A stretch of DNA of 64,000 nucleotides from Salticus scenicus (GCA_963930645.1 OZ005657.1:48260153-48324152), one strand, 5' to 3'; numbered from the stretch's first letter, positions 1 to 11,884 are shown. The notes: a model not told the origin generated them from the letters alone. Numbers and translations: made by a program.

Positions 1-696
1 ACGGCATAACAATTTAGAGACCCTTCTCAAAATGTAATTCCTGGTGTGATTTTTAATAGTTCATTAACAGCTATTTCTTATTAACGAATTGCAGATTTAT
101 TTTTTCAGAAAAGAAAAAATGTACAGATTATTTCAAATTCAAAATTAATATGGCGAAACTAAAGCACTTTATTTGACACGTTAATTTTGAACTCTCCCTG
201 TTGACACATAATATCAAGGTACTCCGCAATATCATATTAGACATAGTTGGCTATAAAAATATTTTTTACTCAAGAAAATATCACTTTTCAGTTCCCTGTC
301 AGGGCCCCTTTAAGTCCCGTGGGCTTCACGTCTCTTTATCGCCAGTGCAGCTACTACGAAATAATAAAATGAATTCACTGTATAAAGTAGGATGTTTAAT
401 AAGCTACCCTTTAAATGTACTTGTAAATTCTTCTTAGTAAATGTGGAATCGACGCATAAAAAATGTAGTTGTTTTTATCTGATATCATAATATTCGCACT
501 TAAAATGCATATATATATATATATATAAAAAAATGAACTTTCAGAAGAAAACTCACTTCACTTTATAAAATTTTGAATAATAAACTACGCAATTACATGA
601 TCACATGTTTTTGCATATCTTTTCCTACATCTAAAATTTTTAATAAATTGCAAAAATTAAATGTTAGAACCGCTTCTTACAACTTATATATATATA
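1..696. other. AT-rich DNA, nothing recognised
   Basis: No coding region or repeat family could be identified. The stretch holds a short (AT)n tract at about 508-526 and ends in a TA-rich run that serves as the target of the MITE fragment that follows. Confidence 0.5.
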
Positions 697-820
697 CAGT
701 CGGTGACAAAAGTGTCTGAACACGAGCAAAAATTCCTATATAAAAAAAGTAGAGTTAATACTGTTTTGTAAAATAAATCCTTGTCGAATCATGTTCTTAG
801 ACTGACTAAGAATATGATTG
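697..820 (+). mobile_element. TA-flanked MITE, left half only
   Basis: The segment starts CAGTCGGTGACAAAAGTGTC directly after TA and follows the left arm of the palindromic MITE family seen complete at 30991, 41031, 44990, 46927 and 55484, including the TAAATAAATCCTTGTCGAATC block. It passes the central loop (TTAGACTGACTAAGAA) and stops a few bases into the right arm. The right arm and right terminal repeat are missing, so this copy is truncated. Confidence 0.85.
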
Positions 821-1740
821 TTCATGACATCCCAATGTTTAAACCAAAGTATAAAAAAAAAAAAAAAAAAAAAAGGTATCCTTAAAGTTGAAAATATAGT
901 CGCTAGTTAAAATATATTGGTCGCCAATGGCGACCGGGAGACCATATTTCACGAGCTCTATATATATGTTTCTCCTTTTTAAGCAGAGATGATATTCTCT
1001 GATATATATATGCATTACTTATGAATCTCGATCTCATTTCTTTAGAAATTTTTCGATTATATAACTGGAAGTATTATAAGCACGGCTCTTTTGAATATTG
1101 CAAATAAAATTTTTATTTAAATTTACGCTGTTTCTTTTGTGTATGCATATGAAGAAACTACTTTTTATGTTACATAAATTGATTTTAATTTTTCTGCTTC
1201 ACCAATCATTAATCAAAAACAATTTTAATGATTTTAGATCTTTTCTTTCTTTTAAGATAGAACAATAAAAAACTTTTAAATCATATCACATATAACGAGA
1301 AATAATAACTATAAAAACATAATTAATTCATTATAATGACAAATTTTTACTAATACTTTAAAAGAATCGACAAATTATTGGAAAAAAAAAAACACTAAAC
1401 AGTAAGAATGCCTATACCAAAATAAGAAAAAATACTGATATGAAAATAATTTTTGCAATATCATTGATTAATTCAAATGAAATTAACATATATATATAAG
1501 AAATATTTTACCTATTCAAAACTAGCAAAGTTAACGTTATTCGTCGCTATTTTTTGTTTATTAATAAAACAATGCATTTTTTTAAGGTGTTAGAGGGGTT
1601 TCAAAAGCTAAATATAACATATTTTCTGTCTATATTTTTTAAAAATATGATTAGTAAAATTTTTATCCAAAACTTTGAGTATATTAAAGAGCAACATTTA
1701 AACAATATCTCTATAAATAATAATAATAAAAAAAAGTTAC
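821..1740. other. AT-rich DNA with a small perfect hairpin
   Basis: No gene is recognised. A poly-A tract lies at about 850-874. A 7-bp perfect stem, GGTCGCC-AAT-GGCGACC, lies at 919-935 and stands out against the AT-rich surroundings. The open frame at 1554-1838 is low complexity and runs into a dispersed repeat, so it is not annotated as a gene. Confidence 0.45.
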
Positions 1741-1900
1741 AGCCACCGATGTCCGATTTTTTTTTGTCTGCGGTCGCATTTCCTTGCGGACAAGAGGGTC
1801 ACTCAGCATCACAAAAGGTACCGATGTTTACCGAGTGATCCGAGGAAGACGTTTATCTTCGTTAGGAATTCTATCACCTTAATGAACTAAGTCATTCATT
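1741..1900 (+). repeat. Dispersed repeat family G, diverged copy
   Basis: The text around TTTTTTTGTCTGCG, then TTCCTTGCGG, CCGAG and GAGGAAGAC, follows in order the reverse complement of 53330-53480 and 56090-56230 and the plus strand of 50278-50440. It is the most diverged of four copies. The family has no visible ORF. It abuts the left arm of the long inverted repeat that begins near 1915. Confidence 0.5.
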
Positions 1901-2228
1901 TGAAACTTCGTATTAATAAAATCTTTTTGTAAAAAAATGGAACCGACTCCAAAAAGCAACTACTATTTAAAAAAAAAAAAAAAAAAGAAAAAAGAAAAAA
2001 GTATGAAATGAAACTAAATTGCGCCTAAAAGTACAAAATAATTTCCTTCGCCAAACAACCTATAACACTACAATTAATCATAACTTTTGAAGTCGGCGCA
2101 AAATTAAATAAAATTTAATTAGTTTTTAAAGGTTTGTTTTTAGATCGGTAGCAACAAATGCTGTTGTCTCGAATGATACATTTTCATGTTTCCTTTATTA
2201 TTTTATCACTGTATACAATAGGTCCATT

Positions 2229-2833
2229 CACTGTAAATGCAAGTGTCTGAAATTCAGACACAATTGTGTCTGAAACGGGTGTTCAATTTTAAGATGCTAA
2301 AAAGTGTCTTAAAAGGCACATCGTTTCACACTCGAAACGTCTGAAATTCCGCCATCTTTGATCCTGTCTACAGTGAATATTTTTCATAAATAAATAAATA
2401 GAAAGATGCGTTTTATACTGTTTACCTGTGAATAATAGATTTTAGAATCTCCTAGAGCATAATAAGTATATATTAATAAGTTTTACAAAGACATTCCCCG
2501 TTGCCCCCGGGGGGAATCGAACTGACAACCAACGGATTCAAAGTCGAGCGTCTTCCCAATCATGCCATCGGTGCTCACGCTGAACTCTGCTTGTATAACG
2601 AAATATATTCTAGTATCCGTAAAACGAATCGAAGTTTTATGTCTTTGCAATAAAACTGTCCATTAGAAGTAAAGCTTTATACATATTATCTTAAATTCCA
2701 TGTGTAGAGGTTTAGAGTTTTTTTTTTTTTTTGTAAAATGCGTAATAAATATGAAAAAATAGTAGCCTATGGATTTTAAACGATTTTTTTTTAAACTGGT
2801 ATTTGCAAGAAAACAAACTATATACATGAAACC

Positions 2834-2864
<31 letters not shown>

Positions 2865-3519
2865 CTCTTTTACATTTTAAAGTGTAGGGAAAAATAAACT
2901 AATTTTTAAAACGCGAAAAAAAAAAAAAAAAAAAGAAATCAATTATGCACAAATTGTTTAAGATTGTTTAGCTAAGAATTCGCTTTCTTAGCTACAAGTT
3001 ATCTTAATATTTTTTTTATTTATTACATGTGAGAATTTTAAATAAAAATTAACTTTGTTTTTAAATTTTTAACAGAATAAGAGCCGTGTCTAAGTATTTT
3101 AAATAAGTTAACTACTTATATTACATAAAATAATGTCAAATTTATTTGTTTAAAAAAATGTTAAAACAGGATATGCATGCTGCATAAAGTAGATTCCATA
3201 TGGAAAATTTGTTAAGTAATACAAATGTCTGAATTTCTAAGTGTCTGAAATTTGTAATGTCTGAATTTTTAAGTGCCTAAATTATAAAATGGCTGAAATT
3301 TTATGTGTCTTAAAATGTTATATGTCTTAATTTCAGACATATCAACCTTATTCAGACACTTATCTCAGCTCATTTATAAAAAAGACACTTACGTGTCTTA
3401 ATTTAAGACAGCACATGCGTCTGAAATTTTGCATGCGTAAGTGTTTCAGACATTTATGTGTCTGAATTGACATTTCAGACACATTTCTGTCTGAATTTAA
3501 GACGCTTCTATTTACAGTG
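2229..3519. mobile_element. CACTG-ended TIR element with dense subterminal motifs
   Basis: The first 33 bases (2229-2261) and the reverse complement of the last 33 (3487-3519) match at 28 positions; both begin CACTGTAAAT and carry an AAG-GTCT-AAATTCAGACA pattern. The interior next to both ends, especially 3220-3519, is packed with about 20 occurrences of GTGTCTGAAATT or its inverse. Subterminal motif clusters that bind transposase are known in CACTA/CMC and hAT-type DNA transposons, and CACTG is an accepted CMC terminus. The assignment is inference: the expected 3-bp target duplication is not evident (ATT left, TTG right). A tRNA-like sequence sits inside. A shorter alternative, 2226-2378 with 10-bp perfect ends ATTCACTGTA/TACAGTGAAT, may be a derivative. 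Confidence 0.55.
2500..2576 (-). ncRNA. tRNA-like sequence, probable SINE head or pseudo-tRNA
   Basis: On the minus strand the order is a TGGCATGATTGGG A-box-like segment, an anticodon-arm-like CTCGACTTTGAATCCGT (loop CTTTGAA, formally a Gln TTG anticodon) and AGTTCGATTCC, close to the B-box consensus GGTTCGANNCC. The anticodon stem has at least two mispairs and no clean 7-bp acceptor stem can be drawn. It is therefore unlikely to be a functional tRNA; a tRNA-derived SINE head is more likely. It lies inside the CACTG-ended element. Confidence 0.4.
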
Positions 3520-4181
3520 TTGGTAGCATCTACGCAGAACAGTGAACATTCTTCACAATGCGGTATTTATGTTTCTACGAAGTTAGAGTTTCCTTTGCAA
3601 ATTTGGTATAACTTTGATAACTATCATCCTTGGTGGCTTTTCGATTTGGCGTTCAAAACGTATTGCAAAAATATCCACGCAAGATGTTTATTTTCATAAT
3701 ATATACTGTACGATGTATTGTTTCATATTCTTGATTACTCTCTTAATATACCTTATCAAATTCAACATGATATCCCAAAGAAATTAAGTATGTTTGCCAG
3801 ATAATTTTGCGATTTTTCTTCACCAAGGACGTCAGATACCAGCATCTTCGCCAACTTTTGCTGCTTACGAAATCTTATTTGTTTTCTTGAATCAAAATAG
3901 TTTTTGGCTGCGTTTAGCAGGTGACAATGTGAGATGTGTATTTTGAATAGGATTTGATTTTTGTATTGAATAAAGGTATCAATTTTTATTTAATTTTGCG
4001 CCGACTTCCAAAGTTATGATTAATTGTAGTGTTATAGGTTGTTTGGCGAAGGAAATTACATTGTACTTTTAGGCGCAATTAAGTTTCATTTCATACATTT
4101 TTTTTTTTTTTTTTGTATAGTAGTTGCTTTTTGGAGTCGGTTCTATTTTTTTACAAAAAGATTTTATTTTTCTCTTTTCAG

Positions 4182-4264
4182 TGAAAACTTATTCATATAG
4201 CAGAACATCAAAAGACGTTCGACGGCAGTTTCACAAATCACATCCTCCAAGAAAACTGACATAA
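4182..4264 (+). CDS. Candidate exon or transposase remnant (26 codons)
   Basis: A strong splice-acceptor-like tract (TTTTTCTCTTTTCAG, ending at 4181) is followed by an open frame ending in TAA at 4262-4264. The peptide includes SRTSKDVRRQF and HKSHPPRKLT, rich in basic and polar residues unlike the poly-K/F/N frames elsewhere. The KDVRRQFHK...PPRK pattern loosely recalls the N-terminal helix-turn-helix of some arthropod transposases, and an adjoining frame continues with basic/Cys residues, so a decayed transposase is as likely as a host exon. It starts directly outside the right arm of the inverted-repeat structure. Confidence 0.25.
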
Positions 4265-4579
4265 CTCAAAAAATGGTTTATGTCACTGGAAAATACATGA
4301 AATGCACCCGGTGTGAACAAAAATGTTACATCTCCATCTAGAAAGTTATCCACTCGAGAGACAGTTGTGCCAGTTTTATTCTAGTCAAGTTATTTTTAAA
4401 TTGATTTTTCTCAAATGCTGCATTTTTAAGTTGTGTCACTTTTCTTGCCTTTACCGGATATGAGCAAAAAACTATCTATTGAATGAACATACGTTAAGTT
4501 AAAAAGTTTTTAGAAATGTAAAGAACGGATACGCTGTATTCGTAACCAAAAATTCTGTTAGGCATATATATTGAACTTT

Positions 4580-6690
4580 ACAGTGAATACGTGTCACTCG
4601 CTGCTTTGAAAATTGCGCAGCGTAAAGTTCAAACAAAGAGCAAAATATGCATTGCAGCTGACGAACAGAAGTTTCAACATCGATACTTACATACTGCTTT
4701 TACCAGAGTAGCTGCATGCGTTCAGCAGTTAAAGTGAGAACAGACTTTTGTGAGTATCCTGTAATTTATTTATATCTTAATGAAATCATAATGAAGCCTA
4801 TTTCAGGTCAAGATCATAACGACAACAAAAAAAAGTATTAAAATTAAATCATCTCTTACGAAGTTATAAGCTAACAAATTTCAACAACAACAACAACAGT
4901 GAGAAACATGGTTTGTATTGAGAACCTCTTCCTTTATGGAGTCGGTTTAAAATATCTATACGTTAATCGATGTGACCGCTTACAATAACCATATTTTGAA
5001 TTTTAGATAGCATAAATGTCACCCGCTACGCTACAACATATGCAATGTCGTTCAAGTGTGCACAAAATAGGAGATTGTGAACAAATAAATGCACGTTTTA
5101 AGCATTCTGTTTTTAGCATTAACGTCTAAACTATCTTTTCGTACTAAATCGATGATGCTCTGCAATTTTATAATTCACTTTTTTCCCCTGTCTTGAACTG
5201 TTTCCGAGATAGGATCGCTAACTCCACTGTTTCCCACCAGGTGGCGCTGTAGGTGGTTGAATCACACAGCACATATCCACTTTACTATACCTACATACTT
5301 TTATGACTATAGCTGCAGTTGTTCAGCAGTTAAAAGAGTAGGGACTGACTTTTTGGGGCACCTTGTATTTTCTTTTGATCGTAAAGATATTGCAATGGGA
5401 TCTATTTCAGACCAAGACCTTTACAACAAAGCAAAAAGTACCAAAATCGCATTATCTGTTCAGAAGTTATCAGCTAACAAACAAAAATGAAATTAAAAAA
5501 AAAAAGATACGGTTTGAATTGAGTAACTCCTCCTTTTTAAAGTCGGTTAATTAGAGCATCTCTTACGAAGTTATAAGCTTACAAACACCAACAACAACAC
5601 ATAGCTCGAATTAAGAACACCCTCTTTTCTGAAATTGGTTGAAAACGACTTTGCGCTTTTCGATGTGACCGCTTACACTAACAGTACTTTGAACCGCAGA
5701 GTATACGTGTCATCCGCTACGCTGCAAAGTGTGCAACGTAGTTAAAGTGTGCACAGTGTAGGAAATTGCGAAGAAACAACTGCACATTTTAAGCGTTCTT
5801 TTTTTAGCAATAATGTCTAAAACTGTCTTTTCGTAGTAAATCGATGCTGCTCTACAACTTCGTAATTAACTTTTCTCCCATCTTGAATCGTTTTTGAGAT
5901 AGGAGCGCTGATTCCGGTGTTTTTCACCAGATGGCGTTTTATTTTCTTTAGATTGGAAAGATATTACAATGGGACCTACTTCCGACCAAGATCTTTACAA
6001 CAAAACAAAATGTATCAAGTAACCGTATTTTGAACTATATAACGTATGTCTCACCAGCTACGCTACAATGTGTGCAATGTAGCTCAAGTGTGCATAGTGT
6101 AAGAAATTGCGAACAAACAAATGACGTATTTAGCATTGTATTTTTAGCATCAATGTCTAAACTATCTTTTCGTACTAAATCGATGATGCCCTGCAGTTTT
6201 ATAATTCACTTTTTCTCCCTGTCTTGAACCGTTTCCGAGATAGGAACGCTACCATGAATGTCTGAACTATCTTTTTGTACTAAATCGATGATACTTTTCA
6301 ACTTTGTAATTCACTTTTTTCTCTAGAATCGTTTTCGAGACAGTAACACTAACTCCGCTATTTTCAACCATGTGGCACTGCAATCGGTTTAACCTTGTAC
6401 TGCATGGTCACTTTGCTATACTTACATACCATTTTCAACACTATAGCTGCAGCCGTTTAGCAGTTAAAAGAGTTGGGACTGATTTTTTTGGGCACCCTGT
6501 ATTTTCTTTAAATTGTAAAGATATTACAATGGGACTTATTTCATACCAAGACCTTTTCAACAAAACAAAAAGTGTCAAAATCGGAGCATCCGTTCAGAAG
6601 TTATGAGCTAACAAACATAAAAAAAAAAAAAAAAAAAAACATACGGTTTGAATTGAGAACCTTCCTTCTTTTTTGAAGTCGGTTAACCCG
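4580..6690 (+). repeat. Degenerate tandem repeats ending in AAGTCGGTT
   Basis: Several diverged copies of one sequence follow each other. Landmarks recur in the same order: CACCCGCTACGCTACAA-like text at about 5016, 5706 and 6050; ACTATCTTTTCGTACTAAATC at about 5130, 6160 and 6265; TATAGCTGCAG...CAGCAGTTAAAAGAGT at about 5308 and 6442; TTTTTGGGGCACC-like text at 5350 and 6487; and a 3' end GAGAACCT..CTTTTT-GAGTCGGTT at about 4940, 5540 and 6680. Unit length is irregular (about 350-700 bp), so deletions have occurred. The copies at 5257-5490 and 6370-6606 also keep an alignable short reading frame (KRVGTDF, KDI-MG), but this can be explained by DNA-level duplication. Confidence 0.6.
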
Positions 6691-6940
6691 TTAGTAGTCG
6701 TTATAGACAGCGCCACCTATTACAGATTGCGCACTTTTTATTTAACTCTCACCAATAATTTTAAGAAGTGATGTGATTGACGTTCCTTCGATTTTATTTT
6801 CGTTTTATGTATATCAAATGCTACTTCTAAAAATTTTTGGTGGCTATTAATTAAAAAAATCTGGCAACACTGACGGATGGGCGGCAAATCGACCAACTAG
6901 CGACTATTAACGGGTTAATAAAGATACTCTAATTCCCAAT

Positions 6941-7144
6941 TTGCAAATAGTTTATTCAAATATTGTTCCTTCCTCAGATAGCGTTCCGCGGAAAGAAGAA
7001 AGGAAGGTAGAAAATTTTGTGCGTATTTTAAAAATGGATCTAGATATGCAAAATACGTCCATACCATTCGAAAGAGAGTTTATTCCCGATTCTAACAGTG
7101 TAATAGCTTTTAAAAAATACGATTTTTTTATATTAAGAAAATAA
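6941..7144 (+). CDS. Short unrecognised ORF (67 aa), doubtful
   Basis: The frame from ATG at 6941 encodes a mixed-composition peptide with RKEERKVENFVRILKMDLDM and PFEREFIPDSNS. A splice-acceptor-like CCTTCCTCAG precedes the informative part (ends about 6978). I recognise no family. At this base composition a 67-codon open frame is expected by chance, and a diverged repeat begins just downstream. Kept only because its amino acids are less biased than neighbouring frames. Confidence 0.12.
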   Translation: MQIVYSNIVPSSDSVPRKEERKVENFVRILKMDLDMQNTSIPFEREFIPDSNSVIAFKKYDFFILRK

Positions 7145-7159
7145 AAATAAATAAATAAA

Positions 7160-7930
7160 TATGTCAAAGATTTCGCTTTCTTTCAATCATCTCTTTTGAA
7201 TCGCGCTGTACGAAAGACTAATCGTTCAATATTTTAACAAAAGAAACCCTCAGAAAGTCCATTTAATTTTCTTTTCAATCGTTAAAAACTTTTAATAAAA
7301 TATAGATTAGCGATTTATACTTTTAAAATTTACGAAACGTCGAATATTTCACTAAGCATTTTGTAACTCAAAAGGTTTTTAAGATAAATCAATTATTATT
7401 ATTATTTTAAAATAGGTCTTAGCAAAAAGAACAAAACCTCCAAAGATTGAAATCCGATTGTAAAAATTTTGCGAGTTATGAATGTTTTTGTAAAACGGGT
7501 CCATGGATTTTCTGAAACTCTCATTTTGAGCTCTTTCTTTAAAAGTTTGTTTTAAACTCCATTTCTGTGCAAACGAATAAAAATACACTAAATGCATATG
7601 CACCATTTGAAAACATGTTTCTTCACAATTCCTATGATGTAATGTTATATGAAAGATACACATACGTAATATTTTTAACATTAAAAAATATATATATACA
7701 TCAAAATTTCTTTTTTCGACTCACATTCGCCCATCTCTTTTTGAATCATCCTGTACGGAAAACCAATGGTTCAATTTCTCAACTAAAGGTATCACCAGAA
7801 AGGCCGTTTAATCCTCTTTCTAAACGTATAAAATTATATATATATTTCTTTTAATTTACGAAATACAAAATTTTTCACAAAACATTTTATAACTCAAAAC
7901 GTTTTTGAGATAAATAAATTGTTTTTTCTC
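7160..7930 (+). repeat. Two diverged direct copies of a ~230-bp sequence
   Basis: Segments at about 7165-7400 and 7700-7930 align throughout: TTTCGCTTTCTTTCAATCA / TTTCTTTTTTCGACTCACA, CATCTCTTTTGAATC..CTGTACG..A, GGTTCAAT/CGTTCAAT, CCATTTAAT/CCGTTTAAT, AATTTACGAAA, CATTTTGTAACTCAAAA and TTTTTAAGATAAATCAAT / TTTTTGAGATAAATAAAT. Identity by eye is roughly two thirds. They are separated by about 300 bp of unrelated sequence, so this is an old duplication or two copies of an unnamed dispersed repeat. Confidence 0.5.
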
Positions 7931-8379
7931 TATATATTAAAAAAGATTACTGACGCCATTGTTCGTTTTTTTTTTCTTTTTTTCTTTCTTTTGCCGATCT
8001 GTGAATAGACATGTAGAGCCTAGAGAGCCTACAAGAAGAGAAACAACAATAGCGAGTCAACTTCTTATTGGTTTGAATTTATTTTTGACAAAAATCCACA
8101 TTTAAAAGTATTTTTGTTGGCTTTAAAGCACTGTGCTCAAAACTGTAGCTAAAATAAAGGATTATTACAAAATAAATAAACAAATTAATAAAATAATATG
8201 AATAAGAATAAGAATAATAAGAATAATAATGATATCTGTAAATTTTTTGTTGTTGATATTCGACTGAGAAGTGTTCTAATTTTTCTGCCGAAACCCAGTT
8301 TGGTAGAAAAAAATGTCTGCTACAAGAATGCACCGTAGCGTAATTTCATCCTTTGTCGTCTCCTTCCTTGGACCATGAA

Positions 8380-8489
8380 AGGTCCATGTCTTGGAGGCTC
8401 TTTAGTAGAGCCCAGAAGGGATAATGATTGAAGCGGGTCGGGAGGAGCGGCAAAGCCTCTCACGGGAGTTGGTGAGCGGAGCTCCCTAG
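8380..8489 (+). mobile_element. Helitron-like 3' terminus, short relic
   Basis: The segment ends GGTGAGCGGAGCTCCCTAG followed by T. It shares GTTGGTGAGCGGAGC with the termini at 52051, 52068 and 55054, and like them ends in a GC-rich self-complementary stretch (GGAGCTCC) and CTAG. Helitrons end in a hairpin plus CTRR and insert before T, which this matches. An extra hairpin, GGCTCT-TTAGT-AGAGCC, lies at about 8396. The 5' end cannot be placed. Confidence 0.4.
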
Positions 8490-8875
8490 TTTTATAGAAT
8501 TTTCTTTTAAAATTTTGAAAAATTCAGCTGGTTGGTCCTGCTTTCTGAAGACCCTTCAGAAAAGATGTGGACTCGATTTCTCAAAAAGTAATTGACCGAT
8601 CTTATAGAAATTTTGCGCACATGTTCAAAATAGAATTGACTAGTGCTAGAATGAAAAGTTTTCCTTTTTTTTCGATTACAACTAATTTTAGAAGACTACA
8701 CACGGCGCAAAATGTACCGAAAATTGCACAGTTTTTGCATACAAATCTGATAAAAATTCAAAATTCATTTTTTTTTTCTTTTAATCTTTAGTTCAAGCAC
8801 TAGTCAGTTTTATTTTAAAGAATTGTGTAAAATTTCAATAAGACAGGGGCATTAGTTTTTGGTAAATCGCGTCCA

Positions 8876-8912
<37 letters not shown>

Positions 8913-11745
8913 GGTTTCCGAAAACCAGGGCATACCGGTTAAATTTTCCAAATTTTTAATGAAACTTTTATAAAATATTCTTTTAATGTTACTCTCTTTT
9001 ATATGCTCAAATTTTTTAATAAAAAAATTTATTTATTACGCACACACACACACACACATATACAGTCGAGAAATTATTCTTTTATAGCCTTCGGAGAACT
9101 CTTGAATCAATGTAAACAAATGGGGTGTAGTAAAAGTAATTATGTATTTACACTCAAATGTTTTATTATGATTTTCAATTAATTTTTCTATATTATTTCA
9201 TTTTATTTACATAAAACACTTTTTTCTTGTCACGATTTCTTTATGATTAAATGTAAGAAAAATTAACCTTCCCTGAGAATATTTAAATGCTATCTGAGTT
9301 CCTTCCCTCCTTTTCATGGAAAATTGTCAAGATTTAATGATGTTTTTCTCTTTGAATAACTCATTAAATAATATTAGCTGCAAGCTATCAAATAACTGAA
9401 AAATAAAATCTAGCGTTATTAATCTAATTGTTCTATGACTGACATTTTCAGGCATATGACTTCTCATCAAACAAGGTAGTGTTTTACAATCTTCAATAAA
9501 TAAAATTAACAGTCTCTTAAGGGGCAATTATTTTTACCCTTTTTCATATTTTTTTATGTGTGTTTATTAATTTTCTATTAAATTTCTGGAAAACAACTTA
9601 TTTTCTTCTTTTTTTTTCATTTTAAATTACAGATAATTAAATGTATGAAAATAGTTTTAAAATAGTTCAATGAAAATTTGTGCAAAGAAACATATATTAT
9701 AAAATAGTTTCGTTTTTTTAATTAATGATTGAAAAGATTAAATGTAAAAAAAAAAAAAAAGTATATATATATATTATCTTAAATGTAGGTTATTTTTAAG
9801 AATAATCTTTCGAAAGGCACTTAAGTTTTTTCAATTTAAAAACTCATTGCGATGTATAACGAAAATAAGTTATTATTATTATTATTATTTATTTTATTTT
9901 TTTATTATTTTTTTTATTAATATAAAGTTTGGATTCATATAAAACGTAATAAGTATACATACTTATGTTTCTCATTTCATCAATGAATAAAAATTGATGA
10001 AAATAAGGTTAAAACACTTTCGAAATTTATAAATATGTATTTGATAATTTTCTTAAGTTTAAACTAATATAATAATGCTCTTAACGTTATCAAAATTTCA
10101 CATATAATGTGCCTATTTTTTATTATTCCTAATAGAAAACATAAAAATATATAGCTAAAGTAAAAATTTAACATTTATTTTAAAATATTTAAACAAATAT
10201 TTAAAAAAAAAATTCAGATATCGAACTATTTCAGCTAATATAATACTAAAACAAACAATGTTTTATTACGAAGAAGAAAGAATATGTAACATAAAAGCTT
10301 TAACAACGCATACCAGCTTTCATTCACTTATTTATATTTTCGGAAAAGCGTAATTTGATTCATTTTGACACATTTTCATATATATCAACGAAAAGTTGAC
10401 ATTTATTTTATCTGCGAAAAAAGTAAACATCAGAGAGAATTTAAAAGTGTATGAGAGTAAATGAAAACACAGTTATGAAAATGATGCATCAACCGTTATA
10501 CCTGATGCTAATGCTAAACGAACACATTACACGTTAGCAGTGACATGTAAGATGACACGAATAAAGAAAAAAGAAACCATCAAGACTGATTCGCCGGAAG
10601 CTTCTTGTCTCTCCCACTTGGATGGAGATATGCTAGCCATAAAAAACAAAGTGGCACACGTAAATTTCAAACGACTGTATCGTTACTTTGAACTGAAAAC
10701 CTTTCATCATGCCAGCTATGAGAAGAATGTACTGCTTTAGTTATTTCAAAGATATTTTTTACATAAACTTTACACATTTTACAATTTTGTTTTCCTTTTG
10801 CAGATCAAAAGTATGCTGTTCAACTGATTAGTTTAAATAATACGGAAGACTGAGTTATGATAATCTTGCTTTAAAATAAGAATTTAAAATAGTGTTTTGG
10901 CCCTTCTTGTCTAAAATTGTGAACATTACAAAAAAAAAAAAAAAAAAAATATATTTCCAAATTATCAACTCTAAAAGTTTGGCTGAAATAATAATAATAA
11001 TTATTTTTAATTTTTCTTCCAAACATTGCATTAAATAATAATTAGATAAAGTAATGCATAAAATGATGAGCACTTTTTCTAATACTTTTAGCAGTTTCAG
11101 TTCAAATAACTTTGCGATTTTTATCTGTATTAAAATATACTGTTAAGTGGTATTCCACGCATACTTGACAAATTTCGCATTTACGATTGTTTGCTGTAAT
11201 TTATTCTATTCAGAGCTTAGTATAGTGAATTTTGTGAATACCACTGTGTTTTTTTTTTTTTTTAATATAATTATTTACTAATCGTTTGCTGTGCTTTTCC
11301 TCGATGGAATAATACGAAATAAATCTTTAATATGCTTGTCTACTGAAGGTTAAATTAAGAACAATAAATTAAAGCGTCTGGATAATGTATCTTTATGGTA
11401 TATTAAATTTTATTATTGCCTTACAGGAGTCTGTCCAGGCTTTTCAGACAGGGTCCTGTTTTTGTAAAATTTTAAAAATATTTGCACATAATTTTGTGAA
11501 TCTAAATCCAGTGTGTAAATAAAGTTCTCCCGAACTTTTCGGCTAGGGTCCTCCTTCTGTAAAATTGGGGGAAGAAATAAAAATAATAATAATTTTACAA
11601 AATAAAATTACAATTAAGGTTTCATTTTAGACAATGACGGTTCATTTTTAACATGCTTTTATTAGCTTCACCTGTATGTATGTTTGTAACCGCTCTGGGA
11701 GCAAACAAAAAATCTATATTATAAAAAAAAGACTTTCCCTACGAG
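8490..11745. other. AT-rich DNA, no recognised gene
   Basis: This stretch holds a long poly-T at about 8877-8909, a (CA)n tract at 9041-9058, (ATT)n near 9880 and poly-A runs. A frame at 10540-10740 (66 aa, with DSPEASCLSHLDGDM) lies in a locally GC-richer patch, but the opposite strand is also open there for about 55 codons, so neither reading is convincing. Around 11410-11580 short GTCTGTCC / CAGACAGGGTCC motifs occur that weakly mirror 13070-13110. Confidence 0.4.
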
Positions 11746-11815
11746 AACACTGTGGCTGTGAGGTAAAGCTCCGGGCTACGAGACTAAAGGTCTAACGCTC
11801 CAGCCAAGCCAGGGG
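11746..11815 (+). ncRNA. Degraded tRNA-like SINE head
   Basis: GTGGCTGTGAGGTAAAGCTC (A-box-like), CGGGCTACGAGACTAAAGGT and a degraded B-box region follow the layout of the SINE heads at 52440, 52876 and 55396 (GTCG-TAAAGC-CC, GAGCTCGTAA, AAGATTGCGGGTTCG). The B box is too diverged to be functional and no SINE body follows, so this is a relic at best. Confidence 0.25.
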
Positions 11816-11884
11816 AGATTTTTTAAAAATGGTTTTTGTTTAATTCTAAATTATTTTTTTATTAAAGATGTGAATGTTATGGTG

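Larger units (their letters stand above)
1915..4168. mobile_element. Fold-back structure with ~200-bp inverted repeats
   Basis: The left arm (about 1915-2114) is the reverse complement of the right arm (about 3983-4168). Both carry, in mirror order, AATAAAATCTTTTTGTAAAA, the GAACCGACTCCAAAAAGCAA block, a poly-A tract, GCGCCTAAAAGTACAA, CCTTCGCCAAACAACC and GTCGGCGCAAAATTAAATA. By eye identity is above 90 percent outside the poly-A tract. The arms enclose a separate TIR element (2229-3519). Either this is a long-TIR DNA element with a nested insertion, or two opposed copies of one repeat. No transposase is visible and no target-site duplication could be fixed. Confidence 0.65.

Noticed and set aside
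2500..2576. Functional tRNA-Gln
   Set aside because: The anticodon stem has mismatches and no 7-bp acceptor stem forms; kept only as a tRNA-like relic.
10540..10740. 66-aa frame in a GC-richer patch
   Set aside because: The opposite strand is also open there, splice signals are weak and no family is recognised.
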